The position numbers and the translations under genes are program-made. From Pelecanus crispus (Eukaryota > Chordata > Aves > Pelecaniformes > Pelecanidae), in contig NC_134649.1 of assembly GCF_030463565.1 (NCBI RefSeq), positions 3,979,501 to 4,043,500 on the forward strand: a stretch of 64,000 bases of DNA, given 5' to 3'. The notes under the pieces are model-generated. The model did not search any database. It had not been told where the DNA came from and saw only the letters and a list, made by a program, of their open reading frames with translations. Positions 42,267-54,132 of the stretch are shown one piece after another; position 1 is the first letter of the stretch, and each line of letters begins with the position of its first letter.

Positions 42267-43860
42267 AGTTCAGCGGCTGCATCCATCCAGGACTTCCACC
42301 AACTGCCAGCCCAGTTTTGCCAAATGTTTAGGACAAAAGTTTATTTTCTCAGCTTGGGGAGAGTTTACATGGTGCTGTCAAGCATTCGCTCGTAAGTTTG
42401 ATAGCTTTAATATCACTGTCAGCGCGTTTCTATAGCAATATGTTAAGCAGAGATTGGATCGTACCCTGAATGATCGAGTCCTGAAAGGCAGCAGACAAGC
42501 GGTGATATTAATACTTTCAAACACTCCTCGTGAGCAGGGACCGATGCATGATCCATGTACCCAAGCTTGGTTCTTCGCAGAAATCCTACTGATCTGCCCG
42601 CTCCGAGCGGCTGGCAGGAGCCCTCGCTGCAAAGGATGCAGGACTTGACACATCTGCGAAGAAAGAGCCGTTTCTGGCTCAGTTTTTGGTACCCTTTTCT
42701 GCTAGGTGGCGGCTGATATAAACCTGCATTGCAAACGGCCGGCGCCGTGCTCTGTACATACCTAAAACGATGAATGAGGCGGTTCCCGGAGCGGTGCCCT
42801 AAAGCCTGCTCTGGCACTCCTGTTCGGATTCGGTCGGTAGCTGTTTCTCTCTGGCCATGGCAATAACTGGAGATTTGAGGACCAAAGCGAGAGCTGATCC
42901 GCGTGGCTCTGCAGGCGTGACAGCCCAGCCAGCCTGGCCGGGCTTTGCCCTGCAGCTGACTGCAGGCAGGCAAAACCCCTGCGCCTACAGGGAGTCTTAC
43001 AGGCTCGGGGGGGTTCGTCCACACGGACCGGCCTGGGGGGGTCACAGCCTTACCGCGAAATGTATTTCCCTCCTGGAACTGCTAGTAAGTTGCTGATAAT
43101 TCAGAACGAGCTAGATCCTTCGTCTAAACGAGATGGTGTCCCAATTAATCTCATTTTGCGTGCCGATCCTTCCCCTGTTTCGCTGGGTATACCCCTCTCT
43201 CTCATAAAATCCTCCTGTTCACGGCAGTGATTTTTCTTGGGCATCTGTTTCCAAAAGAGTCGTTCCAGGGATCCGGCCAGGAAACTCTTAATTCTACAAA
43301 ACCCTTTCCCGAAACAAACCTTTCCATGCTCTCCCTTAATAGTAAGTCATGTGGTGTTTATATAATTGTGTTTAAAATATCCTTGGCTATGTTGTTTTAC
43401 AGATTTTTAAAAAATAACTTATACAATCCTTGTTTTTTTCTCTGTAGACTATTTTTTATATGGGAGTGGGGAATCTTTTTGTGTCTTATGTCCTTCTCCT
43501 TTTTTCTCCTCTGACCTTGCAGAGCCACTCTTTGCACCAGACGTATGTAAACACTCTTTTCCTACGCTGCATGTTCTGATTTTCGTTGTTAATAGTTTTA
43601 ATGAGTTCAACCTTTTGCCAATGAAATTCACAGTATGAATTGTCGCCAGTTCCTCACGGAGCTGGGATAATCCCTGCTTGGTTTCGGTTGCAACGACACG
43701 CGCCCTGCCTGGGCTTGCCCGCTGGAGCTTACCTCAGCCCGGTGAAGAGGGGAGAGCCACACCGTCACCGGTCCCCACCTGCCTGGACCAAACCCAAGGA
43801 AAGATGGAGCTTTGGTAAACTGACCTTTAAGTTAATAAACTCTTGATCTCCCCCGATAAA
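42267..43860 (+). other. PCSK6: Probable PCSK6 3' UTR
   Basis: About 1.6 kb after the TAA, ending beyond the first good poly(A) signal at 43834-43839. The extent is inferred; an earlier or later end is possible. No repeats recognised and several AT-rich patches. Confidence 0.6.
43834..43839 (+). terminator. PCSK6: Poly(A) signal, probable PCSK6 3' end
   Basis: Canonical AATAAA followed about 25-35 bases later by a GT/T-rich stretch (gaatctgtgcttttt). It is the first well-placed signal I find downstream of the stop. Confidence 0.6.
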
Positions 43861-46144
43861 TGAATCTGTGCTTTTTACAAATTCACGCAGCCGCCATCCC
43901 GACCAGAGGCAGGGCAGCGATGCATCGCGCGTCTTTATTTTGCTGGATGAAGCAGCTGTCCTGGCCGGAGCTCCTGATCAGCCCAGAGCAGTGGCGGGAG
44001 AAAGGGCTCAGGAACAGATGAGCTGCATCTGCAAAAAAAACCCTCACTTTTGTTCTCGTAAAGGTCTTTTACCTCCAGATGAAACTCATATCCCGAATAC
44101 CCGCCCCGCGGCATCTCCGCTGCACCCAGGGCTGTCTGGCCGGGGTTTGGGGCTGCGCTCGGGCACGGCTGGGCGTATTCTCTGGTTGCGGGGGGATCGC
44201 AGCATGCGGCGATGCATCTGCAGCCGGGCGAGCTGGCGGGGGGCTCGCTCCCCTTTCCCCCCTGTACACGGAGCGTCCTGCGGCCCCCAGTGCCCCACCG
44301 CAGCTCGCAGCAGCGGGGAACCGCAGGGCCACCTTCCCCTTCGGCTGGCTGGGGGAGGAGAGGAGCCGCTGGTGTGTCGGGGAGCAAAGGGAGCTGTGGA
44401 GCCTTTCGTTTGTCGTGTTGGTTTTGCAACGCTGAACCATGGGCCAGGTGCCCAGGGTAGTGTGCCTGCATATCTGGAACTGAGCTTTTTAAGTGTGGAA
44501 AAAAAAGGAAAAGAATGGAGCCCTTCCACGAGGGAAGATGCTTTCTCAGAGCTGTGCTGCTGTGGGCTCCCGCGTCTTACAGGCCTTTGCATTTATCAGA
44601 TGATAAATGTGAATTAATCCGATGATTTATCACACACAGCGATTCCTTCTGTTGCTCCTGGATTCCCCTTTCGGTCTTGGGCCAAACCAGAGGTCAGAAG
44701 TGGGGTGAAATGCTCCTGGCTTCTGCTCCTTGGGTTGTAAAATAACAAACTTTCATTTCTGTTGCTGTGTCACACAGTCAAAAACCGGGAGCTGTGAATC
44801 AGGAGTACCGCGCCAGCTCTGCCTTTCAGTTCTCTGGCTCACAGCGGCCTGCCTCTAAATACTGCTCACTGGTATATTTAGATGTACTGAAATGCTAAAA
44901 AAAAAAAAGACAGATGTTTACCCTTACATCCTTGGCATGACCCAAAATACACCCTGGGTGAAGCAATGCAATTTAAGATGACCGATCCCCAACAGTCCCA
45001 GCTTTACCCTGCTTTCTGCTGCCCTCCAGCCTGCCAGGGAAAGAGAAACAAATTCTACACATCGAGTTCATCGTTTCCCAGGGCACTAACTCCCTCAGAA
45101 ATCATTCTTGGAAAGTAATAAAATTCAGATTATTTATCCAAGCTATTGCAATGCTTGCTTGGAGCTATTAAAGTCTCGCTGACACTGGTATGCTCGGAGG
45201 ATCAAAGTGGCTGTGTCTTCAAGACAAATGCATATTTAGGCAATTTGTTAAAGCCCATTTCTCTATTGTCTCTTGGCACCAAAGACAAATCTATAATAGC
45301 TGTTTTCTGGAAAATGTTCTTAGTGCAGCCTGACTCCTCGTTTGTGTTTGGCTGTGAGGTTGCATTCACGGCCATCTGCCATTTCGTAGTTGGCAGGTGG
45401 GGAACACACATCTTAAAAATCATTGCTTTGACTTTCCATTACAAAGAAAGGGCTTTTAAGAGCTCGTGTACAGCATCTGAGACCAAGAATCTGTCTGCTC
45501 TCAATTACAATTCTATTACGCTGCAGAGCTGAGGCATACAGCTGTATTGTGCTAAGGGAGAAAGGTCCGCCTTTAATTTGGCCTTGTCAGAAGCAGGACC
45601 TGCTTTCCAGGAGGCTGAAGAGGGTCTCCTTTTAATGACTGCCTCAAATGACTTAAAGACTTTCTTGTCTTCACCGCCGCGTGATTCCTGAGTCACGTAC
45701 AACAGTGCTGCTAATTCTTTGCTTCTGCTTATGACAGCTCGCTCTCTTTTTTCTTGCTCTCCCCAAACTGCTTTTAAACAAACGCAGATGTTACAAAAAC
45801 TTGCCTGTGTGCTTTCGTATACAGCTTTGGTGAGGGTGTTTTTTTAAAGTAGGGAGCACAGGAGCTGCCTGACCCCAGCTGAGACCTCCGCAGGGATCGC
45901 CAGCCAGGACAGAGCCAGCTCTGACGCCGCAGTCCCGGGGAAGGAGCCAGGCGTCACTCTCAGGGTGATGCTGCTAGATGCTCCCAAAAGAAAAGTATGA
46001 GCCATCACCGTGCGGTGCCAAACGTGGCTGCGGCATTTAACCTATTATCACATCCTCTGAGTTCACCGAAATGTCACGGCTCACGAAAAAAATCTTTCCC
46101 TCGATAGCAGTGGATCCAGAAATCATTCTGCCTCATCTTTACTC

Positions 46145-46274
46145 TACCCTTAATCGGTTTACCCTACCCTTAATTGGTTTAGTGGTGGACTTGGTAGTGT
46201 TACGTTAATGGTTGGATTGGATGATCTTAAAGCTCTTTTCCAACCTAAACGATTCGATGTTTCTATGATTCTAT
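46145..46274 (+). mobile_element. CR1 3' end (sense)
   Basis: ttagtggtggacttggtagt, then ggatgatcttaaagctc, ttccaacctaaacgattcg and a ttctatgattctat tail: typical CR1 terminus, 5'-truncated. Confidence 0.9.
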
Positions 46275-46737
46275 CTCACCTGGGGGGTCTTGAGGGCTGG
46301 GGAAGTATTTCCCCAGGGCCGCAGAAGCAGTGGCTTGGTGACATTCAGCACGGATTTGGGACCTGGGGGTGGTCCACCGCTTCCCTTCGCGTGCCACCTT
46401 CAGTCCACGTCATCTGCGCCGAGGTTCACCCGCCTGCAAAGCCCCCGCTGCCGCCAGCCGAGCCCTGCCAGCGGGGCAAAGCGCCGCGGCTGCAGGAGCC
46501 CAATGCTGACGCCGGGCAGCATGCTAGCCTTGGTCCTCGTGACCGGCTTTACATGGAAGCGGAGTCGCCAGACGCGGCAGGCTGAGCCATCTCAGCTCCC
46601 CCACGGCTACACCCCCAGCTCTTCCTCGCTGTTCCCCAAATTCCTAAAGCAGGTAGGGGGGGGTGTAGTGACACTGGAAAGTGCGTTTTATCTCACAGGC
46701 GAAGGGGGAATGCTGCAGCTTGTGGTGTGTTCCCAGC

Positions 46738-46950
46738 CCATCATGGATATTAGGAAAAATTTCTTCACGGAAAGGGTAGTCAAGCATTGGAACAGGCTGC
46801 CCAGAGAGGTGGTGGAGTCCCCATCCCTAGAAGTGTTCAAAAAACGGGCAGACGTGGCACTTGGGGATATGGTTTAGTGGGCATGGGGGTGTTGGGTTGA
46901 TGATTGGACTGATGATCTTAGAGATCCTTCCCAACCTTAATGATTCCTAG
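46738..46950 (+). mobile_element. CR1 3' fragment (sense)
   Basis: tcatggatattaggaaaaat, then gcattggaacaggctgccc, agagaggtggtggagtccc and a ccttcccaaccttaatgatt end. Different subfamily from the adjacent tails. Confidence 0.92.
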
Positions 46951-47004
46951 TTTTTACTTTCATTATAAATGATCCAGCCACCAAGCCAGGAGGCGTGGGG
47001 TCGC

Positions 47005-47110
47005 TACTCTCCCCTTAATTGGTTTAGCGGTGGACTTGGTAATGTTAGGTTAATGGTTAGACTGGATGGTCTTAAAGGTGTTTTCCAACCTAAACAATTC
47101 TATGATTCTG
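47005..47110 (+). mobile_element. CR1 3' end (sense)
   Basis: ggtttagcggtggacttgg, gactggatggtcttaaagg, ttccaacctaaacaattct and a tatgattct tail. Very similar to the copy at 46145-46274. Confidence 0.9.
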
Positions 47111-47599
47111 AGACCGGGAGCGCACGTGGAAGTGCCAGAGCGACCGTCTCAAATGCTGCAGGGGGAAGGTGTTTATGGGCAGCCCTGTGTCCAGGAGCAA
47201 AGGCTGAGCCGCCACTTGGATGGAGCAGAGAAAGCACGGAGAGCTGTAATTGTTGCGGGAGGCCGTCCTGGCTGCGTGGCAGGAAGGGAGCAGCCTGCGT
47301 TTGAACGAGCACGGTCCCACCGGCTAAGCACACAGCAGCCAACTCTTTCCAAAGGAAAGCAGCCTGCTTGCTGCTACTCATCTGCGCGAAGCAGGTTCCC
47401 AGCCTGCTCTGCCTCGCATCTGTGCAGATTTACTCTGCGCTTGGCAACACCAGAAGCTGAGAGGGAACCTCTGGTGACATCTTCATGCTGCTGGAGGGTA
47501 CTGTTGGTAGCAAAGCCAGGCCCCTGCCGAGTTGGGTGATGGATTTGCTCAGGCACTGGGCTGGGTGCTGGCCCCCTGCGCTCCCCTTGCCCGGCTCTG

Positions 47600-48250
47600 A
47601 GCTGTGGGCGCCCGGCCCTGCCCGCAGCGGCGAGGCTTCAGCTGCAGGGCAAGCTCCCGTGAAAAGAGCTTTAAGGGGGGGAGGCTGAGGAGGGGGGCAC
47701 GGAGGGAGGAGAAGGGCCTGGCTGCGGCGGAGGGGGGGGGGGCGGGCAGGACTGCCCCTGCTCCCCGTCAGGACACTCTGAGGGGGCACGGCCTGGGCCT
47801 GCTCGGCACCGGGCTGCTGCCGGAGGCCGGGGAGGCGGAGATCACCCGGGGGAGGCGAGGAGCGGAGCCGCCCGGGCTGGGAAGAAGCCGCCGGTGCCGC
47901 CGCCCCGCTCCCGTCAGGCGGGAGGAGCGGGCGGGCCGCAGGGGCGGTGCCTTGCCGCTCGGCGCTCGGCCGCTCGGCCTGGCGCGGCTCGCTCGGCGCT
48001 CGGCGGCCTGGCCTGGCGCGGCGCGGCCTGGCGGCGGTGCGGGGCGGGCGCGGCGCGGCGCGGCGGGGCCCGGCGGGATGGTGAAGCTGACGGCGGAGCT
48101 GATCGAGCAGGCGGCACAGTACACCAACGCCGTCCGCGACCGCGAGCTCGACCTGCGCGGTGCGAGGGCTCGGCTGGGGCTCGGGCGGGAGGGGGGGGGG
48201 CTGTGCCGGCGGGGTAGCTTAGCGCCGTGGCGGGGCCGTGCGGCCTGTGC
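47600..48250 (+). promoter_or_regulatory. SNRPA1: CpG-island promoter of SNRPA1
   Basis: Dense CpG and GC runs surround the SNRPA1 start codon, including repeated ggcctggcgcggc and gctcggcgctcgg words at 47970-48070. No TATA box is evident, as expected of a housekeeping splicing gene. The exact start site cannot be read from sequence. Confidence 0.7.
48078..48159 (+). CDS. SNRPA1: SNRPA1 coding exon 1
   Basis: Residues 1-28, MVKLTAELIEQAAQYTNAV and RDRELDLRG. Donor CGCG|gtgcga (phase 1), inside the CpG island. Confidence 0.95.
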
Positions 48251-51200
48251 CGGGAAGGGGCCTGCGGCGGGGGAGGGCTGGGGCCTGGCGGGCCTGAGGT
48301 GGGGCCTGCAGCGGCAGGAGGGGCTGCAGCAGCCCCGGGGGAGGTTGCTGGGGGGGCCTGCAGTGGCCAGGGGGCTTGGGGGAGGGTTAAAGAGGCTCTA
48401 GCGGCGGGGGAACGGGGGGTGGGGGTGGGGTGAGGGGGTGGAATGGAAGGGGAATTTGGGGGAAATGTCGGAGGAGCCTGCAGCGGGGGGGGTGGGACGC
48501 ACGTGGGATGTGCCGGCAAGGTGGGTTTGGGCTGCGGAGGGGGAAGAGGGATGCTTTGGGAAGGCTGCGGGGGCCGCTGGCTTTGGTGTGTGGGGCGGAG
48601 AGTTTGGTCTGTGTGCGGTGTGGAGGAGAGCTGTTCTGGAGGTGTTTTGACTGAGACTCTCTGTGTTCTCAGTCCATAAAAATAAAAATAAGATAAGAAA
48701 GAAATATTTTACTACTGAGGGTGGTGAAGCACTGGCATAGGTTGCCCAGAGAGGCAGTGGAGGCCCCATCCCTGGAAATATTCAAGGTCAGGTTGGACGG
48801 GGCTCTGAGCACCCTGCTCTGGTTAAAGCTGTCCCTGCTCGCTGCAGGGGGGCTGGGCTGGATGGCCTCGAAAGGTCCCTTCCAACCCAAAGCATTCTGT
48901 GATTTCACCCAGATATGCTCCCTATGCACTCTGTCTCTTCCTTTGTTTTGCTCTCCTGTGGGCACTGTCTAATTCCCATCTTGCACTCTCTCCCCCAGGC
49001 TATAAAATCCCTGTTATTGAGAACTTGGGTGCCACTCTGGACCAGTTTGATGCAATTGATTTCTCTGACAATGAGATCCGTAAACTGGATGGGTTCCCTC
49101 TGTTGAGAAGGCTGAAAACTCTTCTGATGAACAACAACAGGATTTGGTAGGCGGTTGTATTTTGGCCAGATGGGACCCTGGGGCGGAGGAAAATGCTCTT
49201 GGGAGAGAAGAGTGCGTGTGTCTTTCAGTGCTGGGTGGGTGTAGAAGTGTTTTGTGGAAAAAAAATTGTCACTGAGCACTGTATAGGCCCTCTTCCAAGT
49301 TGCCTGCTTCATTCAGTGCAAAAGTCAGTCTTCGTTTTTCAGACGGGACAGCAAGATGCAGGGTTTGGAATTTGGCTGGAACTTTGGATTTCATTTATCA
49401 TCCCCATAAAGACAAGAAAATGGGGATACCTGCAAGTGAATGAACGTAAATCTCATATTGCATCTAATTACAGTGATGGTGGCTGGTATTTATTGCCGTC
49501 TTTAGTAGAAAAAGCATCGTAGGCAATGCTAACCCAAACTCTTGCCAGTGTCAGACTGGGTTGTTTTACAGGGAGGTCCTCTATGTTACCGTATTTCTGC
49601 CTGTCTTTTCACCGTTGCTAATTTCTGGCCTAAGTTAAACCTTTGGGTTTTGTTTTTCTTTAGTCGCATTGGTGAAAGCCTTGAACAGGCTCTACCCAGC
49701 CTGACGGAGCTCATTCTTACCAACAACAACATTGCTGAATTGGTAAGCTGTCAACACAGGATAAATCTAAACAAGCTTAAATTTGTGTTTGTCATCTTTC
49801 TAATTAACTTTATTCCTGAGAGTAGTGTCATATGCTTTTGGTAATAGTTGGTGCTACTCATTTTTCTAGTTAGCCTTTTTTGTTTTTCTTTAGAGTAATA
49901 TCATATGGTTTTGGTACTAGTTAATGGTGGACAAGTTTTAATGAACAAAATTTGCAGCATGCAGTGGAACAGCAGTCACAAAGTCGTAGTGGGTTTCCTG
50001 TTAAACTAATTGCAGTAATTCTAGTTTGTCTCTGAAATAGATATGAGTTCAGAAACTGTGTTTTCAAATGTTTGATTCTCATTAAATGGACTTAGGATTT
50101 CTTACTGTGTTCCCGTTATGTAGGGTGAACTGGATCCGTTATCTACTATTAAATCGTTGACTTACCTGAGGTATGTAATCTTGAAAACAAAAGCTATTCT
50201 CTCTCTGCTGTTTGAACTCTGCTGCTGGCCTGGCCCTTTGCTTTGATCTGGAATGCTCTTCTTTTTATGAGCTGTGACAGATTCTTTGTGCTTAAAAATT
50301 GAATCGATAACCAATGTTTCCACTACGCTTCAGAATTACCTGGTCTTTAATGGGTGAGGCTTTATATTACTGACAGGCTTTGGACCAATGAGATGTAACA
50401 TCTCTATAAATCAATATGCAAAGAAGCTAAAACGTAAAGGTTTAAACTGTTATTACAAAAGACTTTAAAGTACATGTAAACAATGACTTTTCAGTAACAT
50501 TACATTTGGTGCAAGGGACCAAAACAGAAAAGCAATTCGTCCCGTGATTTTTTGGTAGGTCAGTGTCCAGGTAGGAGATACGGTGGTTTAGTTATTTGGG
50601 GTTTTTTTTAATATTTTGTGGTTGTTCTTTATGTTCCTCATCAATAAAATCTATTTAATTGATAAAATACTTTAAAGTGCAAGTTTTTACGATAGTTTTC
50701 ATAATATCAAAGAACACTGTCACAAGGCTTATTTAATGGTGTTATTTGTCTGTTATAGCAGAAGGTACATGAATGCATTTTAAGTATATTAATGTATTTC
50801 AATGTAGGCCTATTTTAAAATATTTTACTTATTATCTTTCTAACCTTGATTTACATTGCAGCATTTTAAGGAATCCTGTAACAAATAAGAAGCATTACAG
50901 ACTGTATGTAATCCATAAAGTTCCCCAGGTCAGAGTGCTGGATTTTCAAAAAGTGAAACTCAAAGTAAGTCTGTTTTCTTCTAATTCAACACAAGATGAA
51001 TACCTTTTTTTCTTGTTACATTCTTGAATATTCAGCGGTAACAGTGAGCTTTTTGCCACAGTTCTAAATTTTATCACAACTATGTATCATAAGTGGCTCT
51101 AAAACATGCTCTTTGTTTTCTTTTGTGGTTTCATTCTGTTAAGGATATAGTCTGTTTAATTAAGTTTTACTACCTTTTGTTTAGTCCGATTCTTTTCTGG

Positions 51201-54132
51201 CCCTCTGGTGTTGGTAGAAAGACAGACCTCTAGAGAAAGAAATAAGCAGTTGCAACAGAGCCCTCTGCTTTCGGTGAAGATGCAGTGTGGGAAAGAGCTC
51301 TTACTTTTAAGAGCACTAGGTTGACATGTCTTGAGTCTGCGCATTTGGGCAATGTTTACGTGCTTGTTCTTACATCTGGTCTCCACGTACCAATGTTCAC
51401 TGATGAAGATGAGCCAAAGCGTCTTTCTTTGCAAAGACAGAAGCTTTGCAAAATGCAATGTTCTTAAATTAACTTTGTGTGTGTGGTATCGCTGTAGGAG
51501 CGACAGGAGGCAGAGAAAATGTTCAAGGGCAAACGGGGTGCACAGCTTGCAAAGGATATTGCCAGGAGAACAAAAACGTAAGATAAAAAAACCAAATTTA
51601 CACTGGCATTCTCCTTCAGAAACACCACTTTCTTTGTGGGCGGTATTAGGCAGTACACTGAAATATCAGCTACTGGCAGGATGCCTTAAAAGCTTTGGTA
51701 ACCACAAGTGCGTTGTCCAAGCATCCTGATTTTTGGATGGTGGTGAATACATCTCAGAAATATTTTTGAAAGAGAGATTTGGTCAGGGTGGATTGATTTA
51801 AGTCAACAAGCAGGAAACCTTAATTTTATTTTTTCTTTTTGTTATTTAACTGCAGAGAGGTGGCCATTGTTTAATTTTTTTTTTTTTTTCCCCTAGATAA
51901 TTTGTAACTAAAATGTTTTGTTTTGCCAGGGAATATAAACTGTAAAATCTGCTGTAGTTAGGAGGATAAATGCAGATGAAAATCTTTAGTTAGGCTGGCA
52001 CAAATATAGGTTTATTTAGTTTAATTCTGAAGTGGTAGGTCATATGTTTTGTTTAATCTTTCATCACCCTGTTTGGAAACCAGAATTTGGATCATGTATA
52101 GCAACAACATTTCCAAATTCATAGTTAAATAAAAAAATACCTTGAACTTACTTAGCATTTAAAACTGTAATAGATGGACTCTAGCTCTAGTTTATGATAA
52201 GAAAAGGGTTCAGGTCTGTGATAGTTTTAGAACAAGTAGGCGATTGAACAAAATAGCTCAATAAACAGATAGGAAGAAGATCTTTCTATGGCTGCAAAAG
52301 ACGTTGCAGCACTCTGATGCTGGGTCAGCGCTTCAGAAAATTCTTTCCAGCTGATGACTCAGTAACATCCATTTTCACAGACTACAGATTTTTTTTTTTC
52401 TCCTTAAAGCAGCAGCAGCAGATAACCTTCTTCTTTTGAGTGTTAAGATTACATCCAGCCTAGTGTAAGCTTTAATACAGGCTGTTGTAATATCATATTA
52501 GACATACGAGAACTTGAAACCGAATTTCAGTTACTCTATATTTATCCACCCTGCTTTTGTAATGGCGACAGACCACCTGAGCGTTCAACAACATCCAAAT
52601 CGAACAGCTTTTGTCAACTGCTTAATTTATGAAGCGAAGGTCTGCCTCTCTTTATGAGGAGATGAAAAGGTGGGGGGGGAAATGGGACAGCGAGGACAAG
52701 TTGCTGGTGTTTCTGAAGGAGGCAATTATTCACTGTATCAGTTTGTTAACAAAGATAAGATACTACACTTGATTGAATGAAATGCTTCCAAACCTAGTTT
52801 GGAAGTTAGAGAAGCATGTACTCTTCGAAGGGTGTAATGGGTTTTTTTATTTTTCTGTTGAAGCTTCAACCCAGGTGCTGGCCTGCCAACTGACAAAAAG
52901 AAAGCTGGGCCCTCCCCAGGGGACGTTGAGGCAATTAAGGTATGTCAGGAGGGCACACGTGGGCAAAAGTGGAGGAGAAAAACTGTTGTGGATCCAAACC
53001 CAACAAGTGTTTCCTTTCTCCTGGCAGCCCCTGACTGTTCAGACGAATAGAACAGTGTGTCTTAACTTTGGTTTAGGTACTTTTTCTGTAATTTTTCTTC
53101 TGTTATGACCTACCTGTTTTTTTGAGAACTTAAACAAAACTTTGGTCTGAGCTTAGAGCTCTCCCAGGATAGAGCAGCTTGTTTAATAAGGGGTGAAGTA
53201 AGATTGTGCTTTGTCACTTGCGGAATTTTCTAGTACTAGAATTTTGTAGAACTTTCCATAAAAGCTTAGCTTCACTTAACTGGAAAAAATCTTGGGTTTA
53301 TGGGTATTCTAGACAGACTGAAATACCATACGTGAAGATTCATCATGTTCTTTTGTCTGTTTTTTAGACTGCTATAGCAAATGCCACGACTTTGGCTGAA
53401 GTGGAGCGACTGAAAGGCTTACTACAGGCTGGTCAGATTCCTGGCAGAGAACGGAAATCAGGTCACTCTATGCTTCTATTACTTCTGTTTCCCAAAGAGA
53501 ATCTACCTCTCTTTATTGCTTCCAGATGCTGTATGTGATCTCAGTAGGGAGTTATACTGGAAGGGCCAAACAGCGAGTTGAAAAAACTGTTTAAAATGAG
53601 TGTAATTTTACAGTCGGAATAACTGAGGATCGCATCCGTAAGACTCTGCGATCGGTGTATTAGCCGCCTGGCCTTCAGAGTGCCCTAATACCTGGACTCC
53701 CTTGAGAGCGAGGTGCCAAACACCAGCCCTAAATGCCTCGCTGTGTTGGCTAACTCCAAACCCTTCATCCCAGTTACTTAAAAAAAAAAAAAAAAAAGAG
53801 ATTGATTACGCAGCATATCTGGACTCTGTTGCTCTGAGCATTAGTGCCTCAGGTGGGGGTACAGGAACGTCTCTGTGGTCCTCGAGAGGTCTCTGCATGG
53901 ACAAATCTTCACTGCAGACTGGCAATGTTGCCTCTTTTCTGTGTATTAGAGCTACGCAGATTTTTTTTTTTTCCCCCGTAGGGGTTTTAATCCACGTTAT
54001 TACTGCCCCTCTTCAGGGGGCCGAAAATTAACATCGCAGTGACCGCCCCTGACACTCTGACGTGTCCTTTCAGGCCCATCGGAGGACGCTGAGGAAGAAA
54101 TGGAAGAAGACACGGTTCCCAACGGATCCTGA
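48078..54132 (+). CDS. SNRPA1: SNRPA1, U2 small nuclear ribonucleoprotein A'; whole coding span, 9 exons
   Basis: Core protein of the U2 snRNP; with U2B'' it binds stem-loop IV of U2 snRNA in the spliceosome, in the nucleus. Nine exons join in frame to 768 bases, 255 residues plus TGA, exactly the human length. The N-terminal half is the leucine-rich-repeat domain (LTAELIEQAAQYTNAVRDRE at 3-22, IDFSDNEIRKLDGFPLL, then TLLMNNNRI and LTELILTNNNI), followed by the LRR C-cap (ILRNPVTNKKHYRLY) and a basic then acidic tail ending EEEMEEDTVPNGS. Start chosen by homology and a good context (gcgggATGG). SELENOS follows about 500 bp after the stop. I see no defect. Confidence 0.97.
48160..48998 (+). 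other. SNRPA1 intron 1
   Basis: About 0.84 kb: G-rich continuation of the CpG island, then a CR1 fragment. No other feature. Introns 2-8 of the gene (0.4-1.3 kb each) are AT-rich unique sequence with an A-run near 53780 and T-runs near 51880 and 53960. Confidence 0.7.
48695..48906 (+). mobile_element. CR1 3' fragment (sense) in SNRPA1 intron 1
   Basis: gagggtggtgaagcactggc, gcccagagaggcagtggagg, ggtcccttccaacccaaagc and a cattctgtgat end. Its terminus lies about 90 bp before exon 2. Confidence 0.93.
48999..49146 (+). CDS. SNRPA1: SNRPA1 coding exon 2
   Basis: Residues 28-77: YKIPVIENLGATLDQFDAI and first leucine-rich repeats. Acceptor cccccag, donor ATTTG|gtaggc (phase 2). Confidence 0.96.
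49664..49742 (+). CDS. SNRPA1: SNRPA1 coding exon 3
   Basis: Residues 77-103: RIGESLEQALPSLTELILTN, leucine-rich repeat. Acceptor ctttag, donor TTG|gtaagc (phase 0). Confidence 0.96.
50124..50170 (+). CDS. SNRPA1: SNRPA1 coding exon 4
   Basis: Residues 104-119: GELDPLSTIKSLTYL. Small 47-nt exon; acceptor atgtag, donor CTGAG|gtatgt (phase 2). Confidence 0.95.
50862..50964 (+). CDS. SNRPA1: SNRPA1 coding exon 5
   Basis: Residues 119-153: ILRNPVTNKKHYRLYVIHK and VPQVRVLDFQKVKLK, the LRR C-cap. Acceptor attgcag, donor AAA|gtaagt (phase 0). Confidence 0.96.
51498..51577 (+). CDS. SNRPA1: SNRPA1 coding exon 6
   Basis: Residues 154-180: ERQEAEKMFKGKRGAQLAKD. Acceptor gctgtag, donor AAAAC|gtaaga (phase 2). 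Confidence 0.95.
52864..52939 (+). CDS. SNRPA1: SNRPA1 coding exon 7
   Basis: Residues 180-205: FNPGAGLPTDKKKAGPSPGD. Acceptor ttctgttgaag, donor AAG|gtatgt (phase 0). Confidence 0.95.
53368..53461 (+). CDS. SNRPA1: SNRPA1 coding exon 8
   Basis: Residues 206-237: AIANATTLAEVERLKGLLQA and GQIPGRERKSG. Acceptor ttttag. The donor TCAG|gtcact is off-consensus from +3 onward, but the phase (1) and homology require it. Confidence 0.92.
54074..54132 (+). CDS. SNRPA1: SNRPA1 coding exon 9 (terminal)
   Basis: Residues 237-255, acidic tail (EDAEEEMEEDTVPNGS) and TGA at 54130-54132. Acceptor ctttcag. Confidence 0.95.

Larger units (their letters stand above)
43861..47600. other. PCSK6-SNRPA1 intergenic region
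   Basis: No gene recognised. It holds three CR1 tails (46145-46274, 46738-46950, 47005-47110) and short A-runs (about 44898). The open frame at 43868-44617 has equally long frames opposite it and no family resemblance. Base composition is more AT-rich near 44.9-45.8 kb, then rises toward the SNRPA1 CpG island. Confidence 0.65.

Noticed and set aside
43868-44617. 249-codon + frame downstream of PCSK6
   Set aside because: Not similar to anything I recognise; equally long minus-strand frames overlap it, and it starts inside the likely PCSK6 3' UTR end.
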